Assembly: GCA_008508345.1 (NCBI GenBank)
Contig: QNGE01000871.1
Location: forward strand, 101,923 to 165,922
Source of the DNA: Paragonimus westermani
Taxonomy: Eukaryota; Platyhelminthes; Trematoda; Plagiorchiida; Troglotrematidae
Direction: 5' to 3'
DNA: 64,000 bases
Part shown: piece after piece, positions 21,101 through 30,720 of the stretch
How the letters are laid out: each line of letters begins with the position of its first letter
Numbering within the stretch: position 1 is the stretch's first letter
Notes under the pieces: generated by a model
Told to the model about the DNA's origin: nothing
Database searches by the model: none
The model's input: the letters and a program-made list of their open reading frames with translations, nothing else
Program-made: the position numbers and the translations under genes

Positions 21101-23235
21101 GTCGGCTAAAAATGGCTCACGCTTAACCCACAGATGCAACAGTTGCCCGCCAGTGCCCCACCAATGTGGGGCTTTCCCAAATCTACCACCTAAACGACAC
21201 AGCCTCACCAAAGCAGTCGACCCAGATGCTCATATCTCCGGCTAGAGTAACTGTACCATACCCATATCTCAACCGAAAGAAGGCGGCCAGAACTTAGTAG
21301 GATGCGTCTTCAACACCGACGTCAATGAAGCTTGTTGGAGCGTAAGCAGACAGTGCGAGGATTCCTGAAAGTTTTTCACTTATAGCCGGCCGCAACAAAG
21401 CCTGCAGAACAGACTTTTCGCCATCTTTTTGTTTGGAATTCTAGTTGTGTTAAAAGTAGGAATGTTGCAGCCTACCGTCCGCCCACCATGGGCCTGTACC
21501 GATCACAATAAGTAACAATCATGATAGTTGCACTACATTGCACACTTTTGGTAATTTGTGTCCTCGTCTACCTTTGTTTCAGTAATCCTGTCAACTGCTG
21601 TTTCCTTCCCGGATCTGAAAACAGTTGTTCTTGGCCCCAGGGACGCGTTTTAAAACTCACCCCGTGCCTCCCTGTCCTGACGGATTTCTTCTGTGCACTC
21701 TATTTTCCATGCTCAGTAATAATTTACTTGGTGAACGCACCGAACCTCTATTCTTATCGCTTCACGCGTTCTGAGAGTGGAAATCTGATTCGATATCACT
21801 CATTTGGACTATTCCAGCAAGCTTCTTGATGACTCAATGGGATGCATTAGGGGTGTTGCTCGAGGTAATCGCCCGGTTGACCACAGGAAACTACCTGGTA
21901 GCACCAATTAAGGAATTAGTTCAGGGATGGATTCTTCCGATCAACAGTGTTTTGGTTGCTGAGAATGTGTCTATACGCCTGGGAGCCGGTATACTCCGTA
22001 TTTATAGACTATATGAAGTGACTAACACAAAGGAACTGCATTAAACTCCAGGAAGTTTTCGTTATAGTTTTCAGTCCGTTACACTTGTTAGGGTTGCGTT
22101 AGGGATTTTGTCTCAAATCCCTAACAAAGCCCTAAAAAACCTGATTAATCCCAAGATCATTCAAGGATTTGTTAGGGAGTTGAGACAAAATCCCTAACGC
22201 AACCCTAACAAGTGTAACGGACTGAAAACTAATTTATACGTATAACGAAAACTTCCTGGAGTTTAATGCAGTTCCTTTGTGTTAGTCACTTCATATAGTC
22301 TATAAATACGGAGTATACCGGCTCACAGGCGAATGGACACATTCTCAGCAATCAAAACGCTGTTGATCAAAAGAATCCATCCCTAAGCTTTCCCGAAATT
22401 AGCCCTAATTCACCCCTAGACTGAATCCCTATTTGGTGCTAGTGGGGTAGCAGTTAAATGTTAGTTTCAACTGCTCCATGAAAAGTTTTTTTCCGATTTA
22501 GATAATGCTTGCGCAAGTGTGTCGTCAGGATGACTCACCAGGAAATTACCAGCATAATCATATGTGTGAATTTCTCCATTTATCAGACCGAAGATTATAA
22601 TGCTACTATCCGGTGACCATTCAACAAGAAGCAGATTCCCGCAGTTCACTTCTTTTCCCCAAATACGATTTCCGTCCACAGATCCTACGATAACACCACC
22701 ATCTTCGTAAATGATGCATATGCGCGTGCCGTCTGTGTCCCACTACAATGGGGAAAAGATAAAATATACGGAATTTTTTGAAGTATGTAGAAGGCAACAT
22801 CACTTTCATGTCTGAAACAACTGATTTGTTGCGATTGTTTATCATTTCCTCATACCATGCTCCTTTGTAGAGCATCCAAACAACAATCAATCCTTGCTGG
22901 TCAGAAGTGGTAATTTTGTTAAATTTTTCGTTCCACGTGATGACTTGCACAACCCCTGCATGAAATAAAGTTATGATATCAACCGTTGCCACCTGTGTGT
23001 CCCTCCAGAGTCTGATTCATTACCAAATTCGCCTGCGCAGCTAGCCCTTTAGTTTTACTGTCGCCATGAACTTCCAACTTCAGAACCTTTAATAGCCCAT
23101 CCTCCCCACCACAAGCAATATATCCATGTTCTTTACTCCATCCTAAGGATGTGAGTTTTCTGTTATTTGGTATCGCAATCTGATAATTTACAAATGCATG
23201 TATTGTCTTACTTTCTTGCTCAAATACGCAAACAT
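2873..23235 (-). CDS. WDR35: WDR35 / IFT121 homologue, 5' part (seven coding exons, continues off the left edge)
   Basis: Coding exons on the minus strand are 23235-23212, 23179-22993, 22955-22804, 22742-22539, 8882-8717, 5736-5564 and 3100-2873. Their lengths (24, 187, 152, 204, 166, 173, 228) sum to 378 codons in one frame, with GT-AG introns throughout. The product matches the N-terminal WD40 region of vertebrate WDR35, for example IPNN near the start, [73 protein letters not shown] and [18 protein letters not shown]35 is a subunit of the IFT-A complex, which drives retrograde transport and membrane-protein entry in cilia. The vertebrate protein is about 1,170-1,180 residues, so roughly the first third is here. 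The start is the ATG at 23235, which gives MFAYLSKK and lines up with the vertebrate start. Recognition is by remembered family sequence, but the exon-by-exon agreement makes it very secure. Confidence 0.95.
3101..5563 (-). other. WDR35: WDR35 intron 6 (2,463 bp)
   Basis: The intron is bounded by GAG|GTAACT and TTCAG|CATTTA. Short chance open frames occur on both strands, but I recognise no repeat family or gene in it. Confidence 0.85.
5564..5736 (-). CDS. WDR35: WDR35 exon 6
   Basis: Acceptor CCGCAG precedes 5736; donor GAG|GTAACT follows 5564. The exon has 173 nt, entering in phase 1 and leaving in phase 0. It encodes [19 protein letters not shown], then AIAGLQ, then [14 protein letters not shown]. 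This is a WD repeat block that aligns with the vertebrate protein around its conserved LIDTGM and VQFY segments. The stretch between AIAGLQ and RDVN is Ser/Gly-rich and longer than in vertebrates. Confidence 0.92.
5885..6105 (+). mobile_element. RTE-like LINE remnant (C-terminal end)
   Basis: One plus-strand frame reads [12 protein letters not shown], a stop, and then [11 protein letters not shown]. This matches the C-terminal RTE motifs seen better preserved in the copy at 53.9 kb (LRWVGHVLWMP and RGGQIMTW). Only this short degenerate piece is recognisable. It lies in WDR35 intron 5. Confidence 0.55.
8004..8060. repeat. CA/GT-rich simple repeat
   Basis: Imperfect CA dinucleotide runs (CACACAAGCACGCACACG and later ACACACACC) lie inside WDR35 intron 5. 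Confidence 0.7.
8717..8882 (-). CDS. WDR35: WDR35 exon 5
   Basis: Acceptor TTTACTTACAG precedes 8882; donor ACAG|GTAATC follows 8717. The exon has 166 nt, entering in phase 0 and leaving in phase 1. It encodes [17 protein letters not shown] and [12 protein letters not shown], which match the invariant HWYHG and GRCQ segments of WDR35. It is isolated from its neighbours by introns of 13.7 and 3.0 kb. Confidence 0.93.
15786..16080 (+). repeat. 5' LTR (295 bp) of the small LTR element
   Basis: It is a direct repeat of 18265-18559 with only scattered differences, begins TGTAGCG and ends CCAACA, so it has the TG...CA ends of an LTR. A primer-binding site follows three bases later. The family also occurs in reverse orientation at 52279-52578. 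Confidence 0.93.
16083..16095 (+). promoter_or_regulatory. Primer-binding site (tRNA-primed)
   Basis: TGGTGAGCCCGAA lies just inside the 5' LTR and starts with TGG, the complement of a tRNA CCA end. Nearly the same site (TGGTGAGCCCAAG) stands at the start of the Gypsy element at 36.75 kb. From memory, CsRn1-type elements use a tRNA-Trp primer, and the site is compatible with that. Confidence 0.8.
16350..16985 (+). pseudogene. CsRn1-type Gag remnant
   Basis: Fragments in different frames read [27 protein letters not shown] (from 16383), then LPSEV-like sequence with QLHDVI, then [16 protein letters not shown], and ADQVMEPF near 16716. Their order and spacing match the Gag of the CsRn1-like copies in this window (WFAQLEA, SELTRF, LADQV). 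Frameshifts and stops lie between the fragments. The CHCC knuckle is not recognisable. Gag would have formed the virus-like particle; this copy cannot encode an intact one. Confidence 0.6.
16986..18250. other. Interior of the small LTR element, non-coding
   Basis: I recognise no pol domain or host exon here. Open frames at 17487-17780 and 17850-18047 show no family resemblance. A passenger sequence or pol-deleted filler would fit the LARD-like structure. Confidence 0.6.
18251..18264 (+). promoter_or_regulatory. Polypurine tract
   Basis: A purine-rich run, GGGGGAGAG followed by CTA, stands directly upstream of the 3' LTR, where plus-strand DNA synthesis of an LTR element is primed. Confidence 0.65.
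18265..18559 (+). repeat. 3' LTR (295 bp) of the small LTR element
   Basis: It has the same length and almost the same sequence as 15786-16080. I see a handful of substitutions between them, so the insertion is neither very recent nor ancient. Confidence 0.93.
18666..18738. repeat. Two tandem copies of a 36 bp unit
   Basis: The unit starting AAAATAAATACGTCTG and ending AACATCA is repeated directly (18666-18701 and 18702-18737). In the 3' UTR of the RTE copy at 54.3 kb the corresponding sequence occurs once, so this is a local duplication in the RTE 3' UTR. Confidence 0.9.
19170..20840 (-). pseudogene. RTE-like reverse transcriptase and C-terminal domain (decayed)
   Basis: Minus-strand frames in order encode [18 protein letters not shown] (about 20640), [19 protein letters not shown], then [11 protein letters not shown]...[12 protein letters not shown] (20.05 kb), then QGCPLLPF and YANE (19649-19638) in place of the catalytic YADD, then [12 protein letters not shown] and [13 protein letters not shown], and finally [13 protein letters not shown]. 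Several frameshifts and stops separate these pieces. The order and wording match the RTE copy at 52.6-54.2 kb. The changed catalytic box alone would make it inactive. Confidence 0.82.
21891..22124. repeat. Foldback hairpin, left arm
   Basis: This arm is the inverted complement of 22171-22451. The match is nearly perfect from about 21930 inward; the outer 40-70 bp differ by indels. It contains TTAGGG twice near its inner end. An apparent open frame at 21826-22044 lies inside it and is not believed. Confidence 0.88.
22171..22451. repeat. Foldback hairpin, right arm
   Basis: This is the inverted complement of 21891-22124, with a loop of about 46 bp (22125-22170). The right arm is longer by small insertions. 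No transposase lies between the arms, so it looks like a foldback or MITE-like element in WDR35 intron 4, close to exon 4. Confidence 0.88.
22539..22742 (-). CDS. WDR35: WDR35 exon 4
   Basis: Acceptor CATTGTAG precedes 22742; donor CTG|GTGAGT follows 22539. The exon has 204 nt, phase 0 at both ends. It encodes [31 protein letters not shown] and [20 protein letters not shown], consecutive WD-repeat blades of the N-terminal propeller that align closely with vertebrate WDR35. Confidence 0.95.
22743..22803 (-). other. WDR35: WDR35 intron 3 (61 bp)
   Basis: The intron runs from AAA|GTGATG to CCATTGTAG|TGG. Removing it joins the reading frame in phase 0 at MK|WDTDG, matching the vertebrate protein. 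Confidence 0.92.
22804..22955 (-). CDS. WDR35: WDR35 exon 3
   Basis: The exon has 152 nt, entering in phase 1 and leaving in phase 0. It encodes [37 protein letters not shown] and [12 protein letters not shown]. The run around WMLYKG and [10 protein letters not shown] is almost invariant in WDR35, which makes this the strongest identifying exon. Confidence 0.96.
22956..22992 (-). other. WDR35: WDR35 intron 2 (37 bp micro-intron)
   Basis: Donor ACAG|GTGGCA and acceptor TTTCATGCAG|GGG are 37 nt apart. Removal is required to connect EGHTG to VVQVITW. Introns of this size near the 5' end of genes are typical of flatworms. Confidence 0.93.
22993..23179 (-). CDS. WDR35: WDR35 exon 2
   Basis: The exon has 187 nt, entering in phase 0 and leaving in phase 1. 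It encodes [45 protein letters not shown] and [10 protein letters not shown], the first propeller blade and the strongly conserved N-terminal segment of WDR35. Confidence 0.95.
23180..23211 (-). other. WDR35: WDR35 intron 1 (32 bp micro-intron)
   Basis: Donor AAA|GTAAGA and acceptor AATTATCAG|ATTGCG are only 32 nt apart. Splicing joins SKK to IAIPNN, reproducing the vertebrate N-terminus. The unspliced frame is open too, but it lacks a start codon in a sensible place. Confidence 0.9.
23212..23235 (-). CDS. WDR35: WDR35 exon 1 coding part (8 codons)
   Basis: ATG at 23235 begins MFAYLSKK, followed by the donor GTAAGA. It was too short to appear as an open frame of its own. It was found because the vertebrate protein begins with a very similar octapeptide. 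Confidence 0.9.
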
Positions 23236-23258
23236 TTGTATTAGAGCAAACGTTACCA

Positions 23259-23277
23259 CTGTGAAAAAAACATTGCA
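23259..23277 (-). promoter_or_regulatory. 3' splice acceptor 23 nt upstream of the WDR35 start codon
   Basis: Read on the minus strand, a run of seven T followed by CACAG ends at 23259, so a spliced leader or an upstream 5' UTR exon could join at 23258, 23 nt before the ATG. Flukes use spliced-leader trans-splicing on a subset of genes, but a conventional 5' UTR intron would look the same. Confidence 0.55.
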
Positions 23278-23879
23278 GTAATAGATTTAAACGAATAAAA
23301 AAGAAGGGAATTCCATTATTCCACCTTGTTTCGGAGCATAGAGTTTCAGTGCTCTTTTTAAACTTAGGCAGTTTTGTTTTATATGTAGTTTGTTCGTTCT
23401 TCCCGTAATGCAAGAGTCTGAGAGGATGCGTGTGTCAATGGACTGGAGACGGAGGTAAGGAGCACGGACGTTCGAGAATTGATGATGGGGAAAGGAAGAT
23501 TCTTGTTTTTTAGATATGAGCAATCTGTACCTCTATGCACAGAGTCCCAAGTTCATCGGCACTAAGCTGTAACGGTGGAAGCAGGTGCATAGTCCGAAAT
23601 CAGGCAATAAATATTGTTCGGTGGGAACGTTGAAAATTGGTGGAGAAGTAGAAGCAACAACATCGTCAGGTACGGAATTCTGTGATTTCCAGAAAATCCG
23701 TCAGCAAAAGCCACGTCTGTATTCGAGTTTTGGGGGTGGTCCCTGAATATCGGGCTTTCCTTCTGCTGAACACCAGTCGGCACGGATGATCGTGAGACTT
23801 CATTGCCAAAAAGGTTGACGCAAAGGCATCTACAAGCGGGCGACACTCTGAAGAGTACGTGTTCATATATTTCAGTCCT
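23278..23879. other. Region upstream of WDR35, promoter expected here
   Basis: This interval lies between the WDR35 5' end and the CR1-like remnant. Open frames on the minus strand show no family resemblance. No clear core promoter motif can be named. Confidence 0.4.
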
Positions 23880-25306
23880 TATTCATACATCTTGCATTTC
23901 ACTCCTCGGACTGCCTTAGAGGTTTTGACGTTGCAGGGTCTGCAGGAGTAACTTGTCCCTTTGGAGATATGGTGGCCAGATCAGAGCTCCATCTTCCAGA
24001 TGTGGTCGACCAAAACTGTTATGAAGAAGCCGGAAACGACCTGGGTTGCAGTGACTGAAAATTCGTCGCAATAACGCCAGAGCGTTCATAACCTTTTTGC
24101 ATTTGTTTCAACGTTCGAAGAGCTCAACAGGGCGAGCGAAACGAAGGCTCCTGGATCTTTCTCCATAGGAACCCTCTAGAAGGGTGCCCACCAACGTGAT
24201 AGGTGCCGTTCACAGAGCTATGGATCTGCATGATTTTATACATATCAACGCTTAAGTCCAGTTGGTTCACTCGGAGCTAGCCGAATAGAATATTAAGGTA
24301 TCGTTTACTGAACATCAAATTCGGACGTGGTCAGCAAAAGGTAATGAAGGAAGGTGATTAAAGCAGGGAGGTCACTGAAAAATGTCAAACATGGTACACG
24401 GCCAAGGACTAAAACCGGTGGCACCCCGCTGAGGCTATGCCTTCACGTGGAGAATGCATCGCTTACGCATAGCCTTTACGAAAGATTAGCAAGATATGAC
24501 TCACACCGCTGAAGAACATTGTTTTTTCCCATGATGCGGAAGCTCGCCGGCTAAAACAACATGGTCTACGCAGCCAAATGCATTGGCAACGTCGAGGTAT
24601 ACGGAGTCTATTCCACTATCCTGACCCATCGCTTTGGGCCACTGATCATTGGTTATCAATAGATTTGTGGCACATGAGCTACCCTTTCGACTCATATACG
24701 AGCTCCTCTAAACTCTCCAAGATGCTCGATAGCAGGACGCTTGGCCTGTATTCACTCGGACAGTTACGCCTGTCACCCCTGAAAACGGGACTGACGTTCG
24801 CGAGTTCCGCGCTGCTGGGTACCGTTTCCTGGAGAAGAATCGTACAGGCAGTGAGCTAATTGGATCCGCGAGTTATCCAGCCGTTTCGTACAAAGCCGTC
24901 GGGCCAGTAGGGCTGTTCCTGAGACACCTGAGTTCAGCCAGTGCCACTGCTTGGAAATATTCAAAGCGCAAGTGCCGTCAATTTCACTGTCGAGACAAAC
25001 CTGAGGAATTGATGGTTAGTGTGCGAAACTGCCCTGAAAAGTTCGGCAAGAAAATCAATGGCTTCCAAACCAGAGTTAGTAAGGCCGGGTGAGCCTGAGA
25101 GATGGGGCACGCTAGCTACAGTCTTGCGAGTTAACACCACAAGTCGGAAAGAAGTACTTAGACCATTGACACAGCGATTGGTTGACAGTGAAAACGGTCT
25201 TCTCGAATCAGCAATCCACATCGACTTTGTAAGGCGGCATATTTATGGTCAACTTTGGACACTGATAATCGACAACACATCCAGGCAAACTGCCTCTCCA
25301 GAATGA
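23880..25306 (-). mobile_element. CR1-like non-LTR retrotransposon remnant
   Basis: Minus-strand frames in order, downward from 25.3 kb, encode a pre-RT linker (IADSRRPFS, VPHLSGSPG, AIDFLAELFRAVS), ELANVSPVFRGDRRNCPSEY followed by RPSVLLSSI (24.8-24.7 kb), RKGSSCATNLL with VYLDVANAFGCVDHV (24.65-24.55 kb), GVPPVLVLGRVP with DLPALI (24.4 kb), and a C-terminal piece LEDGALIWPPYLQRDK (about 24.0 kb). This is the motif order of a CR1/Jockey-type RT. The catalytic FADD box is not recognisable, and several frameshifts separate the pieces, so it is dead. It ends about 0.65 kb upstream of the WDR35 start codon. Confidence 0.75.
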
Positions 25307-25310
25307 GTTA

Positions 25311-28300
25311 GAATTGATTAAAACGCAAGGTTGTTGTGCAACTTTTGGTTTGGGCAGATGTATGCACAACTGGTGAGCTCTAATAAGACTGAGGCTTGAG
25401 TGTAGTGCTTCCTAACGAAATGGGACAGTCCGAAGGACTTTCTAAATGCAACAACTGTAACCGAATGTAGGTGTTATTCAATTTGAAATAGGCTCATTTG
25501 TGTGCAAGTATTTCATCCAGTCAGTAGAAGGTAAGTAAGCAATATCCTGATCTTGCGAATGAGGTCTAGGAAGCCAACTCCACGGCCGCCGGCCGCATTA
25601 AGTTTCTTGGATCCACCATATCCCCAATAGGCACCACGAAGCGGTCGGTGCACGTTTGGTTATTTGTGTTTTTTTCAAAAAAATACCCGTCCTTCCCTGG
25701 AACCACCGAGATGAAAAGAAACCCTCCAGTATGTGTGATGCCATCTGTTGCTAACCGACAATAGTTTTCAAGGGTCGTGATCGAGTTCCCTCCGGTTCAT
25801 ACTGGATGATTGGGATCCCATGATAGACGTGAACTTGCACGTTAGTAAGTTCCGGCGAACATGAAAGGAGTTTTCACTCGTTGCTATCGTGCTGCGAGTC
25901 TTAGTTAAGGAAGTAGGGGTCCCCCAGTGTCAAATTTTCAAGGTCGATCAGCCGCCTCGGATTCCTTCCTACCGAGCCTTCACCTGTGTCGTTCAACCCA
26001 TGATGTATCCGGCCCCATCTGAACCTCAGAGTAGAGGAACCGTTGGTGTGCCGCCAGAAAAAGGTTCGCAAAATTGGGTGTCGAAGATATGATCTTCGAT
26101 AGCCGGTGTTTGTCAACGCGAGCCGAATCCAGTTTCCTGGCCAACTTCGTGATAGACCGCGTGTCACACGGCTTCATGCCCATTTCTGTGAAATGGCTCC
26201 TGCGGAAATTTCAGTCATGCTCAACGTGGAGTTTAGGCGGCTGGTGGTACACTCCAGAAGGTACTGAACAGCTACAGCATCCTCCCAAGCAGAGGGACCC
26301 AACTATGTAAAAACGGCGGAGTTGGTGCCACCGAAGAATTCCGTTACCGTGCGCCATCCTCAGCGCAGCTCACCTGAGCAGTAAGGGTGGACTTGTTAAA
26401 TCGAGCAAAGCGGAGAGCCCTAGTCTTGTCATGTTGTTTGCGGGTTGACCATGTATTGAGTAAGCTGAAATCCGGAAACACTTCGACCGGTTCCTAAAAG
26501 AGCGACTATTAAATCAAACTGGAGACCTTTTTATTGAGTGATACTTCTGTTTTAGAATTGTTGCCTAACTATAGTTTGGTGTGGGTCAACGGTCCCTTTT
26601 GTGACTCTTATGAATGCATTACCCTTTGAGGTAAATAAATGTCGCACGGCTCTCAAGCCAAAAAGGGTGAGGGCTAACCCACCGTACAGCCTCTGAAGCT
26701 CAAGTGGGTGGGAATCGGCAATTTTGAGATGGGACTCGTGGTGGTGGTGAAACGGAGTGAAACATTTGATTGCACTGCAGCGCGTAATTGCCAGTAGTTA
26801 ACATTGTACTCTCACATTACAAAAGTAAACTTATTACCCCACCGAGACCATGAATCCGTAAGCCTTTTATTCTTCAGATTACAGATAGAGCAATACCCCA
26901 CAGAAGGGGGTTACTGATCTCCGGGTTTGGAGGAAGTCCCCTTGATCCTTCCAACCCGTATGCATTTTTCCGATCAAGTGGTTTTTCTCTTGGTGACATT
27001 TCACCCGTTGCTGACCTTTCCAATCTAACCAGTGCTTACTACACAGGTTTTGACAGCATCTCAGGCCTTGATGACGTGTGTTCTGATTCCGCACCGACCT
27101 GAAAGACAAGGGCGACGCCATGCAAACACCTGACGGCTTACTCTCACCAACCCTCCTTCAAATGTGTTATTGTCTGCCGGTTAGTTCAAACGTATTTAAT
27201 CCGCATGTATGCATCGTCCAGGGGCATTAGCTTGCTGGCTCCGCGTTTGCTTGTTAGCCTCAACTAGGGTTCCATGTTGCTAATATCTACGGGCATGAGA
27301 AACACAAATGAGGCGCAATGGTTGTTATACTCTATGTGATTGTGAATAGTTCAGACATCTTGCGATATTTATTTCATTGTGTTTGCTGCTAATAATACCG
27401 TGATAACCGAAGTAACTTGTGTTTGCCCGTGGAATCCGAGTAACCTACGCGTTACTCGCCTTCCTAAGTATAACATTATGGTGCCCATTGTACCTAAGCG
27501 TTCCACAGCTCACAAAGTGTACAATATGAAGACAGTGAGTAGAACTAAAAAATAGTGGATGGATTAAAGACAAACATCCGAACAAATGAGGGCAAAACGT
27601 TAATAACAAATTATGTGACAAGAGAGGAAAACAACTGGTCGTCCATCAGAAACGATGGTCACAACGTCAGTTGAATATAAGCAATACCATTAGCATTGTT
27701 ACTACTGAAAAAGTAGCTGCCCGCGTTGAATGCGTAAAGGTTGCTTCATGCGTACTGAGATCACATTTGAAGTTCCCGAGATTGGCTCTACTGATATCGG
27801 CGTATCTGTTAACATTACTGTGTGAATAAGAATTCACTACTAACCACTGACATCATGGTCGATGTGTTGACGCGGACACCACAGCTTTCTCCTGGCTGCA
27901 TAATGAATCCGCGTCGTTTTCAATCATTCGGGCCACGGTCTTTAGATGGACAATTTCTTATCCATTGCCGTTGGAAACGCCGTTCAATCAGACCAATGCT
28001 TGTCTGAGTTCTGAAGGTCGACTGGAGTGGCCGCCAAATTTCAACCGCTCTGACAACTCGCACTTGGTTATGATACTTCCTTTTACACCGACCTCCCTAG
28101 TGTCTTTACTTGCTCTTTTCGAAGACTGCTTGTCGAACTGTGAGCAAATCACCGAACGGGGTTTGCTTTAAGACTCATTGACTTGTCGCTAAGTCTTCCT
28201 AACCGCGTTAGCATGAGGCTTGGAATCTTTGGATGTGCGATCTGAAGAGAAAAGAACCAGCTTCGTGATAGGTGCACGATTTAAGACTAATGACCATGTT

Positions 28301-29929
28301 GCCTGCCTTCATTTATCTTCTTCTGATTGGTTGCCCTTTCGACGTTCGAGATCCCATTGATAGCGTTTGCAAGCTCTTTTTCCAAAGACCGATCCGTCCA
28401 CCCGAATTACGCTCGCGAATCTGACTGTTGCGCAGGTGATCCATAGTGACTTCCTACTGCTGAACCCCTGTTTGTCTGTACTCTTATTTTCACTCACACC
28501 TTATGGCTTTACCACTACGTGGCTTGACACATTTGGCCGTGTTCACACGAATAGCTGGTGTCAGACTTTGTAAATTTTGTGGATTCATTAACGCGATTTG
28601 TTGTTCACTTCTTCTTCAGGTTATTCATTAAGACCTTACTGACAACAGAACTCACCCTCACCTCTATCTTTCTGGATCTGATTCACTCCCTCTGAAGACT
28701 GAGAATCTGCCCAGCGGTTACTGCATCACAAATGCGATTGTCCCAGATTTAGCATATTGACGCATGTTAAAGTACATCAAGCGTAGGTAGACGAATAGAC
28801 GGACAGTGGGCAAGAGTAATGATAGTGGTAAGGTAGGTTAACCAAAGTATCCATGAAACACTCAGTTCAGCAGGATCGGTGCACAACTTGGGATGATACA
28901 TATAAGTACTAACGGAGCAACTCAACGGTTGAATCCACTAACAGAGAAGGCATAGGGACAGAACAAAGGATAGGGATGTATGAAAACTACGGCGTAACTG
29001 CCGCCAAAATTTTAGTCCGTGTGTTCCACAATACATGATCAGAAGTCGTACTGTTACGTCAGCTTATGTTTTCCAAAGTGAGGTCTTGACCAATAGTTAA
29101 GGTTCTGTCGGCAGAATGTGTTTGAAGGATAGCAAAAATGTATGCTGAAGGATTTCGCCATCATTTCAAATAAATAACATCCGTGAATTGTGAAAATTGA
29201 TCCGTCGAAATGGAGCGAATTAGTAGACTTTGAAATATTGCGGATAAATAGACGGACCTCTGGATAACAGTTCGTTGGCGGCCGAGGAAATCCACGAACT
29301 GCTCAGTATTCGCCAGTCCTCCGAACAGTGTGGTCTTTTTAACCTCCACGTGTTGCGGAATATTTTCCAGCATAATGGGTGTTCGCGGAATTAGGGACGA
29401 AGCCCTATATTACGAGACATATGGGGAAATGTGAAGGGATAATATGGACCACGGTGAACGATACTTTACGTAATTTTCTGACAGAGTTTTATACGACGGT
29501 GAGGCGCTTATGTCAGGTGACAACATATACGACGTTGCCAAGCATTTGTTATCATATAGCGCAACCAGTCGTCAACCACCAGCTTTTCCTGGTATGAGAC
29601 CACCATCAAATTTTGGTATGTGGCGAGAGATCACGTAGTACCGACCACATTTACCTACATGTTACCAACTCTTTTTTCGAAGATGATGTACCGCAGTAGG
29701 CAGAGTTTGAAAATGGGCCTGGCGTTCGATGACTTCAAAAACTCTTTAGGTATTTTAAACTTATGTAAACTCTTGTTGGTTTTACTATCATGCGGAAGCA
29801 TGTGCGAAATATAGGAATGTTTTGCTGAGGAGAAGTTCAACCGTAGCCTGTTTGGGCTTCAGAGACAGGTAAAATAAGCTTCTTTTCCAAAGCTGTACTT
29901 TGAGCTGCGGTTTGGGCGTATTGCAAAAT
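25311..29929. other. Unassigned stretch
   Basis: I found no recognisable gene, RNA or repeat family here on either strand. Small open frames (for example 25901-26167, 26879-27121 and 29161-29373 on the minus strand, 28367-28573 on the plus strand) have no motif I know. Confidence 0.5.
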
Positions 29930-30720
29930 CAAATGTGAATCTGTTGCTATTAACTGAACTGTACATGAGAGCAGGGTTCAGCCTGATCGCTATAGCAAAA
30001 TAGGTTTGAGAGCGAACACCCCGTGGCGTTCTGAGCTGCTCAAAGGGTGTGGCTAGGCGATCAAACTCACCGTAAATCCGCGTTGGCAACCTTCAAGAGC
30101 TAAGTTACCAGCCTGGTGTCGGTAGATGTGTGTGGACGTACTGTACTCGGATTGAGGTCATGTGCATAGCTTATAAAAGTGTAACCAAGCATCAGAGTTT
30201 GGTTTCAGCTGATTGGAGGTGTACGTTAGACAAAACTGGAAGAATATGTTTAAAGCCTGCCCAGGCCGCGCAATGTGACGACAGTTGTTATAATAGGACT
30301 GTCCAGCTTCACAGAAAATGCCTGTTTTTGACAACCGCGGGCAAAGATGTTGAATTTACTGGCTGAAAATTTCTTTATCCAACATTTTTAACAACATTGT
30401 CATGATGTAGTCTTTCCGCATGTTATCTAGACAAGTGTAGACGATTCTCATGTCGCTGAGAAGTAGAAATCCCTTAGCATGCCTAATTTCCTGACATATT
30501 TTGCCTGTACAAATAGGAAAGAGTAGCGGTTTGAAAACGGTTCCTTGGCGGTTGACCGAGAGGAGCGTTGATGAGGCATCTCTATTGTCATTGTTTGCTT
30601 GCGGCCTTCGATATATGAAGCCGATTAACTGAGCAATGAATCACGCACAACAAAAGGTGTTATTTTGATCAAAAAGGCGAATGCAAGGCACGTGATCAAA
30701 GAGCTTCAGCAGGTCTCACA
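29930..30720 (-). mobile_element. CR1-like LINE remnant 2
   Basis: Minus-strand fragments read LDHVPCIRLFDQN (compare the AFDxVPH box), then VNRQGTVFKPLLFPI (compare GVPQGTVLGPLLF), then LLLSDMRIVY where FADD would stand, and near 30.05 kb NLALEGCQRGFTVSLIA with SSSERHGVFALK, the C-terminal CR1 signature. Stops and frameshifts interrupt it. It abuts the Penelope N-terminal fragment at 30716. Confidence 0.65.

Larger units (their letters stand above)
8883..22538 (-). other. WDR35: WDR35 intron 4 (13,656 bp), transposon-filled
   Basis: The intron is bounded by CTG|GTGAGT and CTTACAG|TCC. It contains a foldback hairpin (21.9-22.45 kb), an RTE-like LINE (20.84 to about 15.73 kb, minus) and an LTR element nested in that LINE (15.79-18.56 kb). 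In 8.9-15.7 kb and 20.85-21.89 kb I see only short chance open frames. The longest, 126 codons at 11862-12242 on the minus strand, resembles nothing I know. Confidence 0.9.

Noticed and set aside
21826..22044. 72-codon open frame
   Set aside because: It lies in the left arm of the foldback hairpin and has no protein similarity.
22084..22212. Interstitial telomere repeat array
   Set aside because: There are only a few separated TTAGGG hexamers, not a tandem run. They are part of the foldback arms.
22979..23413. A single open WDR35 first exon reading through 23180-23211
   Set aside because: The frame is open, but it has no start codon at the expected place. Splicing out a 32 bp GT-AG intron restores the conserved N-terminus exactly.
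29859..30089. 76-codon minus-strand open frame as a gene
   Set aside because: It overlaps in another frame the CR1-type C-terminal motifs (LEGCQRGFT), which explain the region better.
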